From: Limnanthes douglasii subsp. nivea
Taxonomy: Eukaryota > Streptophyta > Magnoliopsida > Brassicales > Limnanthaceae
Assembly: GCA_036936605.1 (NCBI GenBank)
Contig: JAUPFV010000005.1
Coordinates: forward strand, 158,659,195-158,723,194
Direction: 5' to 3'
DNA length: 64,000 bases
Shown: positions 22,726 to 36,100 of the stretch, piece after piece
How positions within the stretch are numbered: position 1 is the first letter of the stretch
How the letters are laid out: each line of letters opens with the position of its first letter
The notes under the pieces: generated by a model
Told to the model about the DNA's origin: nothing
What the model saw: the letters and a program-made list of their open reading frames with translations, nothing else
The model's database searches: none
Program-made: the position numbers and the translations under genes

Positions 22726-24110
22726 TTAGAGATGCCAGTGATGCATGGCTGACCTTTTGAAGTGTATGACCTTTGTTGTGTTTAATCCTTTAGGTGGTTT
22801 TAACTTTTCTCTTTTTGATTTTCTGCTCAGGAGCTTCCCAATAGCTTTGATTTCATGTGTAGTGGCAGAAGTTATTGGAAGGCTACCAGATTTATTGAGT
22901 TTCGGAGAGGTATGAATAGATTTTTGGGCTGTGATTTGGTTTTCAGCAAGTTTACTTAGGCTTTTTGGACTATTATCTGTACTGGTTTGCTGAGTAGTTC
23001 TGACTACGATTGATTTGAGCTTAGCGTTCTCTTCTTTTTTTCTTCTTCTTTTGCTGAAGTGAAGACCCATGCTTGTTGTTTGATATGTTCGTGGCAGAAG
23101 TTTCTCCATGAGGGTTATTTTCCAAGTCTTTACTGTTTGACATTATTGAATCACTGTTATTTTCTGGGAAAATCATTAGTGGCTTAACTTTAGGATGGTT
23201 TATCTCATTGACCTGATCTTTAGTGTCATAAGTTTTATCAGCCTTGTTATCTTGAAGCATCTCTTCACCTTGCTGATTTTTCCCTTTCTTTTTCTTTCAG
23301 GATTCCGTGCTGTGACCAAGATGATAACATTGCTTGCAATACGAAGGTAAATCTTTGTAGCTTATTCTTAACCAACAACCCTGGTTTTCACCATAACCCA
23401 CCCATATTTAGTGTTGAATTTGTCTTGAAACATCTATTTCAATCCATGTGTAGCATGCGTTAAAATAAGCTCTGTTTTTTTTTGGAATGTTGAATTTCAG
23501 TGGGTTTCCCAAAGTTGATGCAATTGAGTTGATGATACTTTCTTTATACATGTATTCTGGAAGTCTTTCAATTTTGATCCATACCGGGGTAACAGGATTT
23601 TCATGTCTAGGGTTGAAATTGATATCCCATTTTAGTAATCTCATAGACTTTTCCCCTACTGTCCACACCTTTCTGTACCAGATTCTGTTCAGGTCTTCCT
23701 TTAGATCAAACTCCAAGAAAATATGCCTCGAATCTCATATTGCTATGCTGCATTTACCTTTTATTTTTATAGAGTTCAAGAACAGGTTTAAGGCTTTCTG
23801 TCTAGGCAATCCTTGCACAAATTTACCTACTAAAGTGTGTTTAGTATCTAAAGATAAATTTTCTATATCTTCTTGCTTGAATTGAATCAAAATGTGGTCC
23901 GATTTATGATCCACCTTTAATGGTTTTAGTATTTCTTGCTTGGTGCTTTCACTTGTAATTCCTCCATATATTCCTGCCATTTTTCTTTTTGTTGCCTTTT
24001 GAGATATCTTTTCTTTCTCTTTTTGCAGCAGTTCTTGCTGAAAGTTTGGTTGTTGAACAATCGATTTGATTATTGAATGTTGAAGATCAAAGAATCTTCG
24101 TTGATGAGTA
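22726..24110 (-). pseudogene. L1-type LINE ORF1 fragment (DUF4283 plus zinc knuckle)
   Basis: The minus strand reads through THQRRFFDLQHSI-like and KMAGIYGGITSESTK into a DUF4283 domain: HTLVGKFVQGLPRQKALNLF, IFLEFDLKEDLNRIWYRKVW, FNPRHENPVTPVWIKIERLP. A CCHC-type knuckle (SYCKQCYHLGHS) lies near 23330 and a Lys-rich tail after it. A stop sits in the DUF4283 part and frameshifts lie near 23400 and 23080. ORF1 proteins of plant LINEs bind RNA. No ORF2 follows, so it is a fragment. DUF4283 also occurs in LINE-derived host genes, a less likely reading. Confidence 0.75.
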
Positions 24111-24558
24111 ATGGACTGCTATAGGAACACATCTTGGTTAAGGAAGAATATGACATGGAATAAGCTTAGAAGGATGATTGGATAGTTAAGGGAAGGAATT
24201 GAAAGTAATCATCTTCTTGGATCTTTTTTGGATCTTCCATCAACTGAATAGTGATTTCATTTCCGTCATATGCTCCCTTACCTCCATTAATCCATCCAAT
24301 CACTGTCGGTCATTTCTCCTAGAAATATTATATCTATCACTTTCTAACATAGCTTGTCACAGACTCATAATAAAACATGCTTTGCAATACGAATAAATCA
24401 CATAAAATGCTTTTCATAGAATTCCTAAATCTATTTCCTAACCAATTCAATCCACACATAATCCCAATGACATGGATTCTTTACGATGAAGAAAACATGC
24501 ATCTTTATCTATCAATACATAATTCGATTATTCTACAGAATCTAAAAATGGTTAACTT
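24111..24558. other. Leader-like AT-rich sequence
   Basis: It lies between the LINE fragment and the copia primer site. Probably untranslated leader of the copia element; no coding signal. Confidence 0.35.
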
Positions 24559-24571
24559 GGCTCTGATACCA
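24559..24571 (-). other. Primer binding site (initiator Met tRNA) of a copia element
   Basis: The minus strand reads TGGTATCAGAGCC two bases after the LTR end ...ATAACA. This is the standard plant Ty1/copia primer site. Confidence 0.85.
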
Positions 24572-24573
24572 AA

Positions 24574-25272
24574 TGTTATATATTATTCGAAATCGCATCA
24601 AATAATATATAACAAATCGCAGAAAAATAATTAAACGCTTTTCTAGATTAACCTAGAGAATAAACAAAAAACCAATAACACTTACGGTTTGCCTCATGTT
24701 ATCCATCTAGTATTCTCTTTTGTTCCTTTGCGTTCTCCAGCGATTCCTATATGAAATTGAGAAACCTGCAGAATCAGATTAGATAAGAATAAAAAAGGTT
24801 TCCAGACACTCAAGGAAGCGACCGTATTTCTGATTAGGATTTAGAATGATGAAATTCCTAAACCTAGCCCCTTATTTATAGACTTTACAATGTGAATCCC
24901 AACATTGTAAAGTTCATCCTTTATTACTTCCTTGTGTCCGAGACCATAACCCAATAAATTGATAATTCAATTTATATATGTGATTTACTAATTCAGACTT
25001 AAGTGCTGAGATTTGGGCTCTCTTCATTAGAGTGTTTAAATTCAACCCAGTTACCACACTTGAGCTCATAACGTCTTTTCACATATAGGTCCAATTTAAT
25101 TAATTAAATAATTAACTCGATTACTTTTAATTTGAATGTCCTTAAGACAATAACCGAATATGTTTATTTAGCATGTCGGTCCAAATTATTTTCAGTTCAT
25201 AAATATATTAAATAAATATATTCCGACATTAAAGTTATGTTTTCCATACCTAGAAGTAGATCCCAATCAACA
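24574..25272 (-). repeat. 5' LTR of a copia-type element
   Basis: A 699-bp segment bounded by TGTTATATATTATT on the left and AATCAACA on the right (plus strand), giving TG...CA ends on either strand. The primer binding site abuts the left end. The right end falls precisely where UTP6 homology begins, which supports the border. No partner LTR was found in the window. Confidence 0.7.
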
Positions 25273-25635
25273 TCTTTGAAAAAATCATGAAATATCCATA
25301 AGATATCTCCTTTATACCTCATTAATGACAGCTTATAAATTTCGATGATCCTCACCACTCAAGTGATATCAAAGATTGACGTTTTCCTCTTCTTCATCGA
25401 CTCGTCGGTCACCAATTTATTTTCTAATCCTGTGAAGCTAATCGAGTTGAGTTTCATACTCGATGTAATCCAAAAACTCTTGTTTGATGGGATTTGGTCG
25501 CTTGACTATGTACTCGAACTTACGTCGTTGTTTCACTATCTCGGCGATTTCGGCTCACGTGAATAGATTTGATTGTTCGAAATCTTTAAACTCGGCGATC
25601 ATGTGTTCGAGACGGAACTGGACAATATCTGCCAT
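25273..25635 (-). pseudogene. UTP6: UTP6 (U3 snoRNP protein) N-terminal fragment
   Basis: From ATG (25633-25635) the minus strand reads MADIVQFRLEHMIAEFKDFE, then AEIAEIVKQRRKFEYIVKRP, EFLDYIEYETQLD and LSLMRYKGDI. This is the conserved start of UTP6, a component of the small-subunit processome needed for pre-18S rRNA maturation in the nucleolus. Two in-frame stops (a TGA after SNLFT and a TAG after TQLD) and a cut by the copia LTR at 25272 make it a pseudogene. Confidence 0.85.
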
Positions 25636-26059
25636 TAACGAGGGTTGGTTGGTGAATAAACTCATATGAAAACTCAGTGGTATGGTTTAAGGGTTTGGTT
25701 TACGACGACGACAAGTGTGAGTCATAAACCAAAGAACGATAGAAAACGATGTATATAATTAAATTAACTTAAAACATATAGGGTATTATTGGATTATACA
25801 TGATAAATAGTTTCATAAATATAATACTTTTACTTTTGGATCTCAAATGTTATTAAACCCATTATTTTAAACCTATTAAAGACCATGTAAATTGTTAAAA
25901 TTGAATGACATTAGTTAATAACGGGCAGTAGGACAGCAATTAGGCCGAAACTGTTTTAAAAAAATATATCTAAACGAAAGGAACTATATAATTGCCAGGT
26001 CTAAACTAAATAAAACTAATATCTGTAAAATTATCAACCGTTTATAGCAAATTAAATAC
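25636..26059. other. Intergenic stretch, nothing recognised
   Basis: No feature supported. Confidence 0.4.
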
Positions 26060-26240
26060 TACCGTATACTGGTACGTGTTAAAATTATATGTTAATTAAT
26101 GACACGTAGAAAAAAAAGTTATGATTTACTTATTTTTGAGCTAACTAATTTGAATGTGTATAGTTAATTAATGAATAAAATAACAAATAGAAAATAGAGG
26201 AGGGAAAAAAGAAAAAATAACCGCTAACATACAAAAGATC
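26060..26240 (+). mobile_element. Half of a TAA-duplicating MITE
   Basis: It is similar to 37384-37570, the left half of the complete MITE at 37379-37728 (shared acgtgttaaaattatatgtt and taaccgctaa words). The right half is missing. Confidence 0.6.
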
Positions 26241-26245
26241 TTAAA

Positions 26246-27173
26246 GAGCATGTAAAGCGTTGATGTTAAAGTACGCGATAAATATATTGTTTGTTACACG
26301 TTACTAAAATCACTCTAATCTACTTGTTAAACTATGTGTTAACAAAAAAACTTAAAAATAGTTAGTGATCTTGTTAAATACCTAGAGGTCACACCAACTT
26401 AACAAAAACACGTAAGCAAGTTGGGTTTTTTATCTTATTTTATTTATTTACTATTTATTTTGTTTTGGGTTTTCAATTTTATTTTATTTTCGTTTTTAGT
26501 GTTTGTTAATAAATGTAAAAATAAAATATAGTTTTTATAAAAATAATAATAAATTTTAATATAGTATTGTTGAAAGATATTTTGAAAATAGTATATGAAA
26601 AAATCAAATTTTAATATTTTAAAGATATTTTTAAAAATAAATAAAATTAAAATTAAAGTTGTTTATATATAAGATATTTTTGTAAATCGATGAAAACAAA
26701 ATCAATTATTTTATGGAAACAAATTTTGACATATTAATAATTAAAGTATGAAACTAACAAACTAAATAAAGTGAAAGTTGTTATTTGAAAAATACATTAA
26801 AAATATTTTAGTAGATATGATCAAACTAAAAAATATTATTTTTAATAAATTTATGTTTAACAAATACTCATATATTTTGAAATCATATCTTTAAAAAATC
26901 CTCATATATATTTTATTTCTTTTTACTTCTTCTTTTTTTGTTTTTTCAATTTCTATAAAAAAAAATACTTTTGATCTTTTTTATCAACACAAAATAAATG
27001 AAACAAAATATTTAGAATCTTCTATGATAATAAAATTAAATAACATTTCTCTCTTATACAAAGAAGGTTTAACATGTTATTTTAAAAGATATTATTGGAG
27101 TGAAAATTACGTTTCTCTCTCCTACGAAGCACCCGCTAACGCATAATTTTAACAACAACGATTGTACATGCTC
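26246..27173. mobile_element. Non-autonomous inverted-repeat element related to the MITE family
   Basis: The left end reads GAGCATGTAAAGCGTTGATG. The right end, reverse-complemented, reads GAGCATGTACAATCGTTGTT, giving about 33-bp imperfect terminal inverted repeats. The interior is non-coding and AT-rich. A taa follows the right end and lies near the left end, as for the other copies. Confidence 0.55.
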
Positions 27174-27479
27174 TAACAAAGGAGTTAGCAAAAATTACTT
27201 CTGATTGACCTTACTCGAACTGTAAGGTCACCTGACACGTTTATTGGAATATATTTTTTTAGTGTTTTAACTAAAATTTAAATTAAACACATAATTTAAA
27301 AACAGAGCATTGCGATATCTTTGAGGAAAAGGAAATCAAAAACTAAATTTCGATTTTTGAAAAATACCAAAAACTAAACTCATTTGGTGACTTTTTTTAA
27401 TACTATAAAAAGCATTGAAAAGTATTTATGACCTAAATTAGGTAATAAAAAGACAAGTCATAAGTGTGAATCGAAGTTT

Positions 27480-29205
27480 TGTCATATTATTTTAACATAC
27501 CGCTGTTTAAACCAACCGTACTATTTTTTAACTGAGTTTTTGGTACTCGAAATTTTATATAAAACATAAAACTCAAATATATAACTATAAGAATAATTTA
27601 TAATAATCTTATTTATATGTTCGTTTTGTCCATAAATTTCTATAAAAAGTTATGGTATTTCTTGTCACAATCATTCATTCGTAGAAAACCAGTTTTATAT
27701 CAACAATTTTAAATCAATTTTGTCACAATCATTCATCAAATTTAATTCCAGGTATTTTATATCAAATTTATGAGTCTAATTTCTAATAAAAAAAATCATA
27801 TTAATACAAAATAATTAGACAAAATTATCGTATTTCTTTTAATAGTAGTCAAACGTGTCAAAAATCTATTTTGCATCAAAATATTTTATATCAAATTAAT
27901 CTGTAATTTTATAATTATTTAGGACGTTAAATTTTAGTTCCATATATGGTTGTGACTTGAGAAGATCTATATTATAATACAATATTAGTTCTACACAAAG
28001 TTATCATACTTGTTGTAACAATGGTGAAAGCTGTCAAAATTTTATTTTGCATCAAGTTAAAATATAATTCTATACTGATTTAGAACGATAAAAATTTAGT
28101 TTCATATATGGTTGAGAAGATATGAGTCTAGTTTCTTATGGAACAAAATCATATTAAAATAAAAATTATAAACAAAGTCATCATATTTCTCGTGATTATC
28201 GTCGAAGCGTCAAAAACCTATTTTGTATCAACATATTATATAACAAATCGAAATACAATTTTTGTAATGAATTGAAATGTTTGAATTTTAAATTTGTATA
28301 TGGTTGCGAAGATCTAAAACTCATGTAACTAAGAAAAAAATATCATATTAAAATGAAATTACTAAACAAAGTAATGTATTTATCGTACCCTAATTGAATT
28401 CCAATCGTGTTAAAAGTTAGGGTAATTCTACCAAGTACGAACCAATTCCCACTAAATTTTGATAAAGTACAAATAACCACATGGTTTTGGAACTTAAGTA
28501 CCGATAACTACTTGGACTTTCTCTTAATACTAATATACCTTTCAATCTTTTTTTCTCTCACCTGTTTTTTTTAATATCGTATATTTCAAATCATAGCTAA
28601 AAAACAAAAATACCATTGATTTTATTTTTTTAAGACGAACAAAACTAAATTTATGCAATATTTTAAAAAAAAAATGGGTTGCAATGGATTATGAACAAAA
28701 TTACGTGTAATTGGATTGCAAAATTAGTCTGAAAAAAGGAAGTGTTATAGTTGTAAAATTCTTTGTAACGGTTGTGAAAAACAAATGTGTTCTAGTTGCT
28801 AAGTTACGTGTAATTTGGTTAAAAAGACCATTACATTATCTTCAAAATTAAAAGAAAGACTAGCGTAAACAAAATTTTAATTGCAAAAAAATACTATCAA
28901 TTACGAACAAAATATATTGCATAAATATAAACAAAATAATTGCATAAATATTAGTTATAAAATAAATCTAAAAAGATAATTATATTTCAACTACAAAGCA
29001 ACACTAAAAACTTGTGTAATTTAATTATGAAAATGAGAATAAAAACCTCCAAAAATATAACTCAAATTTTGTTTCGTTGTAAATGACTTTAATTCAAGAG
29101 AGTGATAAGTTTTGATTCCAAAGAAATAGTTTGAGAAATGGAAAATGACACAGAATTTTTGGTTTTTTTATTTGTATACCCAAAGAGATGGCTATTCTCC
29201 CTAAA
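27480..29205. repeat. Composite repeat: satellite-like monomers plus C module
   Basis: Four to five diverged monomers of about 155-200 bp lie at 27600-28430, marked by the phrase gaagatctatgagtctagtt. The segment 28430-29205 contains aaaataccattgattttatt and attacgtgtaattggattgc words. The same modules occur in the same order at 57290-61541, so this is one dispersed repeat family. No coding capacity. Confidence 0.65.
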
Positions 29206-30212
29206 ATATGAACAGTAAAATAATATATTTGTAAAAAGAACAATTAATATATTAATTTACACTCAAAACTTAGCATGAGATAAGAAAAACTATTATCACA
29301 TAATCCACGATACAATTTGACATATAAATTGAAGTATTTTATTAATACCTAGAAATAGATTAAAATCATTTAACACATCAATACATACTATTATTATGTT
29401 TACTCCTACCATAATACCATAATAGTTTTAGCCCTCCCCTTTGGCAATATTCGAGTACTTTTATTAATCGTAGAAGACTTACATATAATATTCTTTTATA
29501 AAATATAATATATTTTACCTTAAAACATTTATTTATGTTATCTATACGCAGTTTATTTACAATAGTAATGGGCAGCATGAATGTAATTTCCTCTCCACCT
29601 ATATTAGGAATATTACTCGAAATTGATAGAGGCTAACGAGAGAGTAAAGCCAATACAACAATAGTTCAAATAACAGTCTTCTGACTGTTCAAGGATTGAA
29701 CCTGACTACATTATACAGACTCCATACGGCCAACAATATATCGAAATTCGCAAGAGTGAATTTCCATATGAATTTCCATATAGCTTTATGAGCAACAATA
29801 CTTTCAAGTTCGATTTTTTGTCTAATGAAAAGAGATAGAATATGTTTCATTTAGCAACTACTCACACATATGTTAGTTTTATCTCAATTGAATTTGCATA
29901 ACAAAATCACTTTCTATCAGCCGCATGTTCCTGAAATCTAAAGCGGCAAAACAAAGAATAGTTTCATTCCTTAAAGCGGAACTTTAAGAAGAAAGCTGCA
30001 TATTACATGCAGTCACTGATCATTTCAATTTCATGTGCAATAACAATGGTCAATGTGGGGTCATGATGGACTAGTTGTATACTGAATTGTACTAACTCTT
30101 CATTTACAACCGGTCTTATAGATAAAAAAAGCTATTTCCTCAAGAGGAAGAGTTCATTCTGAGTTTTATGAATTAATTTGAAACTTCTTCTTTCCATAAA
30201 ACTATCAATGCT
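29206..30212. other. Intergenic stretch downstream of RPC5
   Basis: No supported gene or RNA gene. It holds the probable 3' end of the RPC5 transcript. Confidence 0.4.
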
Positions 30213-30218
30213 TTTATT
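30213..30218 (-). terminator. Possible polyadenylation signal of RPC5
   Basis: The minus strand reads AATAAA about 240 bp after the RPC5 stop codon. Confidence 0.4.
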
Positions 30219-30456
30219 TAAATTCATTACCACGGAACCATAAGCCAATGCATTGCAAAGGGGGGGAAAGTGGTTATAAAACATGCAACTTCAGAAACAA
30301 ATGTGGTCTCAAAAGTAAAATGGCTGATTACTAGTGTAACCATCACTGCTCTTGGCGATTAATTCTAAGTAAACTTACATACATAGGAATTCAGATTCTC
30401 AGCTAATCTACTGGCCTTTACCTAAATGAAGTCTACCCATTGAAAAGAGCCTTAGA

Positions 30457-33109
30457 TCATTTTGGCTTCCTCAAGATCCAGGCACTACCAATAGTTTCAC
30501 AGAAATCACTCATGACCTGCAAGAGCAACAAATAATATAGCAGGTTAATTGCAAATATAATCTAACCAGGAGTTACTCATAACTCTTCCATATAATTAAT
30601 GAAGTTAAGGAGGACAAACGAAAAACCAAGAATGTAAAAACTAAAGTTTAAAACAAATTCTTAGGGAAAGATAAACAAGGTACATAACCCACCTTGTTAT
30701 ATTCACTGTTGGTGATTTCCCTTCCAAGTTGAATCTTCGCCGCTGTAAAGATATCAGCCTTTTTAAGCTTTGCATCAGGTCTTGCACATAATAGCCGAAT
30801 TACAACTTCCCTAAAAGAAGAAACAAAATAGATCAGTATAATGAAGAAAAAATGCAATCAACATATAGAGTGGCCTCCAGGAGAGCTTTCAAACTATAAG
30901 GCCGTGTAAGACGCAACTTGAACTTCGACTAGATATTGTTATACAATTTCCAAAAAACATCATCTCGGTTCATAAAAAAATTATTTGGAAAATAAAAACT
31001 TGACCGACCTCAGTGGATCATAGTCTGGATGGTCTGGTGATGATTTCAGAACATAAAAACCATAAATGTTTGTAGCAATTTGGCTTATGATTTCTTGAAG
31101 CTCATCTGAAGGGCCATCTACACCCAATGCTGCAAATAGTTCCGTACTGGAAACTGCTTTTCCGTCAATAGACTTCAAAATGTTCAGATCTCTCAATCCT
31201 TGGGTAATCAATTGAAAGCTGCAACAAAATAATACTGATATCAATCCCTCGTATAAATGGTGGCATTTCCAAGCAGTCTTAATGGTAGATACAAGGACGA
31301 TAAAAGGATGAAGTACATTTTAAGCTGTCATTTTGACAGCAAACTTTTAGTATCATAAACAGTAGATGCATTAGTACACATCTTGTTGTTAACTAGACGG
31401 GAGGAAATCAATGAACTTAAGTTAAGGTAACTTTTAAAGCCCCACAATCCTGATTATAAGCAATGTGCAACATGCAGTAGTTGCAGATGTATCATTAATG
31501 ACATGACCAGTAAAGAAAACTCAATATAACTGCTGCAGGAATAAGTTACACATGCACATCATGATACCAAAACGAACAAGCCCTTGCACATGGTAAACGA
31601 AAGATTAAAGAGTAAGATAGCCGGATTATAAACCTGCAAACTTTATGATGTTGAAAAACCTTTTTCAAGGCATTTGGTAAAGCATTCCGAATTTCATCCG
31701 GTAGTACTCTTGCCTTAGTTAGCACTTTGTCAGAGCTGATCGTCATTTCCGTTCTGCTAGCAACCTCAGGTCTTCCTTTCACGTTCTTTTTATTGGCAAG
31801 AGTTCTTTGCAAAAGTGACATTATAGCTGCTTCCATCGTTTTTAAACCTTCTTCTTGACTCTTAACAATCTTTGGATACTCTTTGATGAATTGAACATCC
31901 GCCTGCCCTTTAAACTTCCAGTCTTCTAATAGAGATCTTTCAGTTGCTAGAGTACTCAAAATGGCTTTTACACGATCCTTATTTCGTCCGGTGGCATTCA
32001 CTTGAGCAGCAGTGATTTCTAAAGCTTTGCTAAATAAAACCAATACGTAATCTCTAGCATATGCAGCTTGACTATCCAGTTCTAGCAATTTAGTTTTTGG
32101 GGTCCAGAGTCCTTGGATTAGCAATGCGTGTTTCTGAAGAACTTCAAGAACATCATCATTGGAGGCCTCAGGAGCAAAGTGCTTAAGGACGCTGAACCGA
32201 TGAAATGAAGGTTCCTTTTAAGAGTATAAAGAATAAAGTTGATTAGATCCCTCTAACCTAACAGGTGACATAGATATAATAGATGCTCTTTTGTACAGCT
32301 CTAAGCCACAGCTTTGAGTATTGCAACTCGTTTATGCTTTATGGCTACGTAGAGAACTTCTTCACTAAGTTACCAGTCGTTATACCGATGGAGGGATAAC
32401 TTACATTGCAGCTACAATACAGGATCAACCAAAAGATATCCAATTGCATATGGAACTACATACCAGCTTCATTAAATTTGACATATACCTGAACGAAGAA
32501 TTTCTTAAAGCGTTCTTCCATTGGCAATGAAAGCAAATCCCTGAAATGTCTAAGTCAAGTCATTAGACAAAGAATTTGAAGATTAAATTACACTATATAT
32601 CAATAAAAAAACTTAAAAGGGACTCAATATATGTAATAAATTAAAAACAATGAAACCAAGGTAATAACCATCAAATATATGTTCATTTTTACGTTCCATT
32701 GAACCATTAAAACATAAGAATATCCTCTAGAAGCAAAGAATCCAACCCTGTCGTCCTAATGGTTATATTTGTTGAACAAAAACCCGAGCTAAGTAATGAA
32801 GGATGATCAGCCCCTCCTGCTATAAAGTTACTTTACAGAACTAGAATTCATGACTATTACATTTTCTTATATATACGTGATTAATATTTTTTATCAACTC
32901 CCTTAAATCACCATAGTGCAAAACTAAGTTCAAGAATGGCATCTGTAACATGCAACATTTAAAATGTTATAATAAATTGTAATGCTCCGCAGGTTATCTT
33001 TACGTGGAGTATTATGAGTTACATTTAATTTAATGCGCATGTATCATTAAATTTATTTTATTTTAGTGAAATATTGATAATATGTACATATCATTAATAT
33101 TTATATATA

Positions 33110-33141
<32 letters not shown>

Positions 33142-36100
33142 GCACGCTATTCGCTGGACTATGCGCTAATTATGTGCGCTGCGCTATCCGCCATCAATAA
33201 CTATGAGCATCACATACTAAGTTGAACTTTTTCAACTGATAAAATGCAGCTATTTTTACATAAACTAAGGCCTCACTCCCGACTGTATTTTAAAGCTAAA
33301 TGGACTGAAATATATTGAAATTCTTTATACCTTACCATAGCTAACTCGACCATATGTAGCAATATTAATGTAGTCTAACTTTGGCTAATGAGGGGCAATA
33401 ACCAGGCGTCCCAACAAAAGAGATTCAGAAGGAGCAGACATCTAACAAGCAGATGAAAGTACACAAACATCTAAACATGCAATTGGCATAGATATCCTCA
33501 ATATATAATCTTTCCCACACATCACACTATTATAGTTTCCAACGTTAACTAACCAGAAAACACAGGCTTCAAATCTTGGATGTTAGTTTCTTCTAACAAG
33601 TATATGTACCAAAGTTCTAGTTTGCGTATTAATTAGCGACTAACATCAATTAAATGATTGATTCGGACACTAACATCAATGTTGATAGCGATGATTAGCA
33701 ACAACAATAAGCACTCATATGAAGTGAGTATAAATTTAACCGCAGACATATACCAGTGTTTGTGAGCAAGTTGTGTGCCATATACATTACATGCGACTAC
33801 ATAATACAGAAAAGATTTGATAATCATCAAGTGACAATACCTTCTTGAAGGGCCTTTGGGTTTAAGGTTTTTGTTACTTCCTCCAGGACACAAGGAGTTA
33901 ATATAGTCATACCTGCATATGGGAAACAGTAAATAAGCATATAAAGGATAATTTCATTTCTCTAAAATACATATAAAGAGTTGAAACATAGAGTAACATG
34001 GTATTATACGGTGTCATAGTAAACTCGATTGGAGAACTTTCTTGAGCCGACATTTTATTTTTGTAGCGAGAAGAGAAATCACTCAGATGCCCACGGTACT
34101 TGATTTGAACCCAGCCCTAGAGAAGAAGAATAAAAGATTAAATCGCTCATTCCTCAAGTAACAGTATAATTAGAAAGAGTAAACTAGTTGAATGACATAA
34201 CTGACTAGTACATAAAAGTCACAATAGGTCACATGTAGAAAGTTTTTTCAGTTACATTACAGACATGCTGATACAGTAGAAGTATTTTTATGGAGCTACA
34301 ATAAAATATTACATGACGAGGCCACAGACAATGTGAAGAAGAAACAAGTCTCGGTGCTTAATCAGAGCCATGTTTCCAACATATAGCAAACAAGGACATT
34401 GTTATAAATCATAATAAGACTAGACCATGAGCTTATCATACCTCTTCACGAACTACACCTTTTTCCGTTGAAGACTCAACTCCCTTGTTCTGAAGAAATG
34501 AAAACAAATCAGAACAAAGCATCGGCACTGGTGAAGATCAATGTTCATTATTGAATTATGTATCAAAAACAACGATATAGTAGAAATAACATAAAATCCG
34601 CAAAGAAATTGAAACAGCTTAAGGTGGATGTAAAGATAAACAGCACTGTCCAATTATAATAATTGTTCATCTTGAACTTACTGCAGGACAACGATAATTT
34701 ATTACTTTGGCATGATGTAGAAAAACTAGGTACCAGTTTCTTTGACGAGCTTACAGAGCCCACATTAGATTTTTGAGGTTTAGCAGTATCTTCTGCTGTG
34801 GCCTTAGTCTGGTTCTTTCTTTTGCCAGTAGATAGATGTTCCATTGAAGGTCGAAGCTGAACAACAGCATGAACTGGGTTCAGGTGTAACTGCAAGATGA
34901 AAATAAGTGAAAAATTTGGGGAAAATGTTCAAAAACAGAACTGTAAAGAACAAATTATGTCTCAGTATACATCAAAAACCAAAATGGATTCTTACATAAA
35001 ATAATAAAATTTATATCACTATCACCATATGAGAACGCAAGAATGGAATAAGAATGGCACATGTATGTTCTTAAGTGTCAAAGTGCATCTATTGGTGTAT
35101 GGTAGAAAGAGCCTTAGTAAATATCTTCTAGCACGCCAACTTAAATAATAGCATATCATAAACAGCCGCCAACATTCATGATTAGATCGCTACAGCTAAT
35201 GAATTGGACAAATTAAGACAATAGAAGGATAAATTATTCACCTTAATGATTCTTCTTAAAGCCTCTAAAGTTACAGGACCACAGTATCAGCTTTATCTAA
35301 GGCTAAACAGCCCCCAACATTTATGATTAGATCGCTGCTAATGTATTGGACAAGTTAAGACATTAAAAGGATAAATGATTCCCCTTAATGATTCTTCTTA
35401 AAGCCTCTAAAGTTACAAGACCACAATATCAGCTTTATCCAAGGCTGTCTATTTAAAAGGTACGAAAAAGTTTCCCTGATTTGCCAGCAATATAATTTCA
35501 GCAGAGAAGCAACCTTAATGACAGAGCAAGAAGAGCAGTCCAAATACTTCCTAGGACAAAGTCAAGCACATAAATAATGCAACCAGCTTCAAGCACTCAA
35601 GATATATGTGGAGTGTGTTACACACTTTAAACCGCAAACCAGGTCTAATGGAAGCTACGAAGTACCTTATCACCCTTAAGCTGCCCAACAGCATAGCTAG
35701 ATGCACCAAGTGGAGTCCACATAGTTGCGAAAGTCTGGACAGATGTCAAGAGAGGTGAACATAACAGTGTCATACTTTTGTAAGAGATACTAGGGAATTG
35801 AAGTTACATAGTAGAAGTTATATCCATAAATCTAAATGGATAAAAAAATGAACTAATAAGCAAGCACAGCAGCTCCCCTAAAAGTAAAAGGGGAAGTCTA
35901 CTAAGTGCGCTGAATTAAATAAGAATGACTCAACCGCACACGGTCATCAAGCAGACCAGTTTAACATAGACATTAACTATCCATTTCAACAGCCTTGCAA
36001 TAAATTCATCACAGTATGTACATTAGAGCATAATTTCATTTCAACAAAACCTTAAGGTGGTTCCATGCTGAACACAACATATTAATGAACATAATCTCCT

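Noticed and set aside
29630..29720. Possible tRNA-like or snoRNA-like sequence downstream of RPC5
   Set aside because: Short self-complementary words (cagtcttctgactg) exist, but no cloverleaf, A/B boxes or C/D boxes could be drawn.
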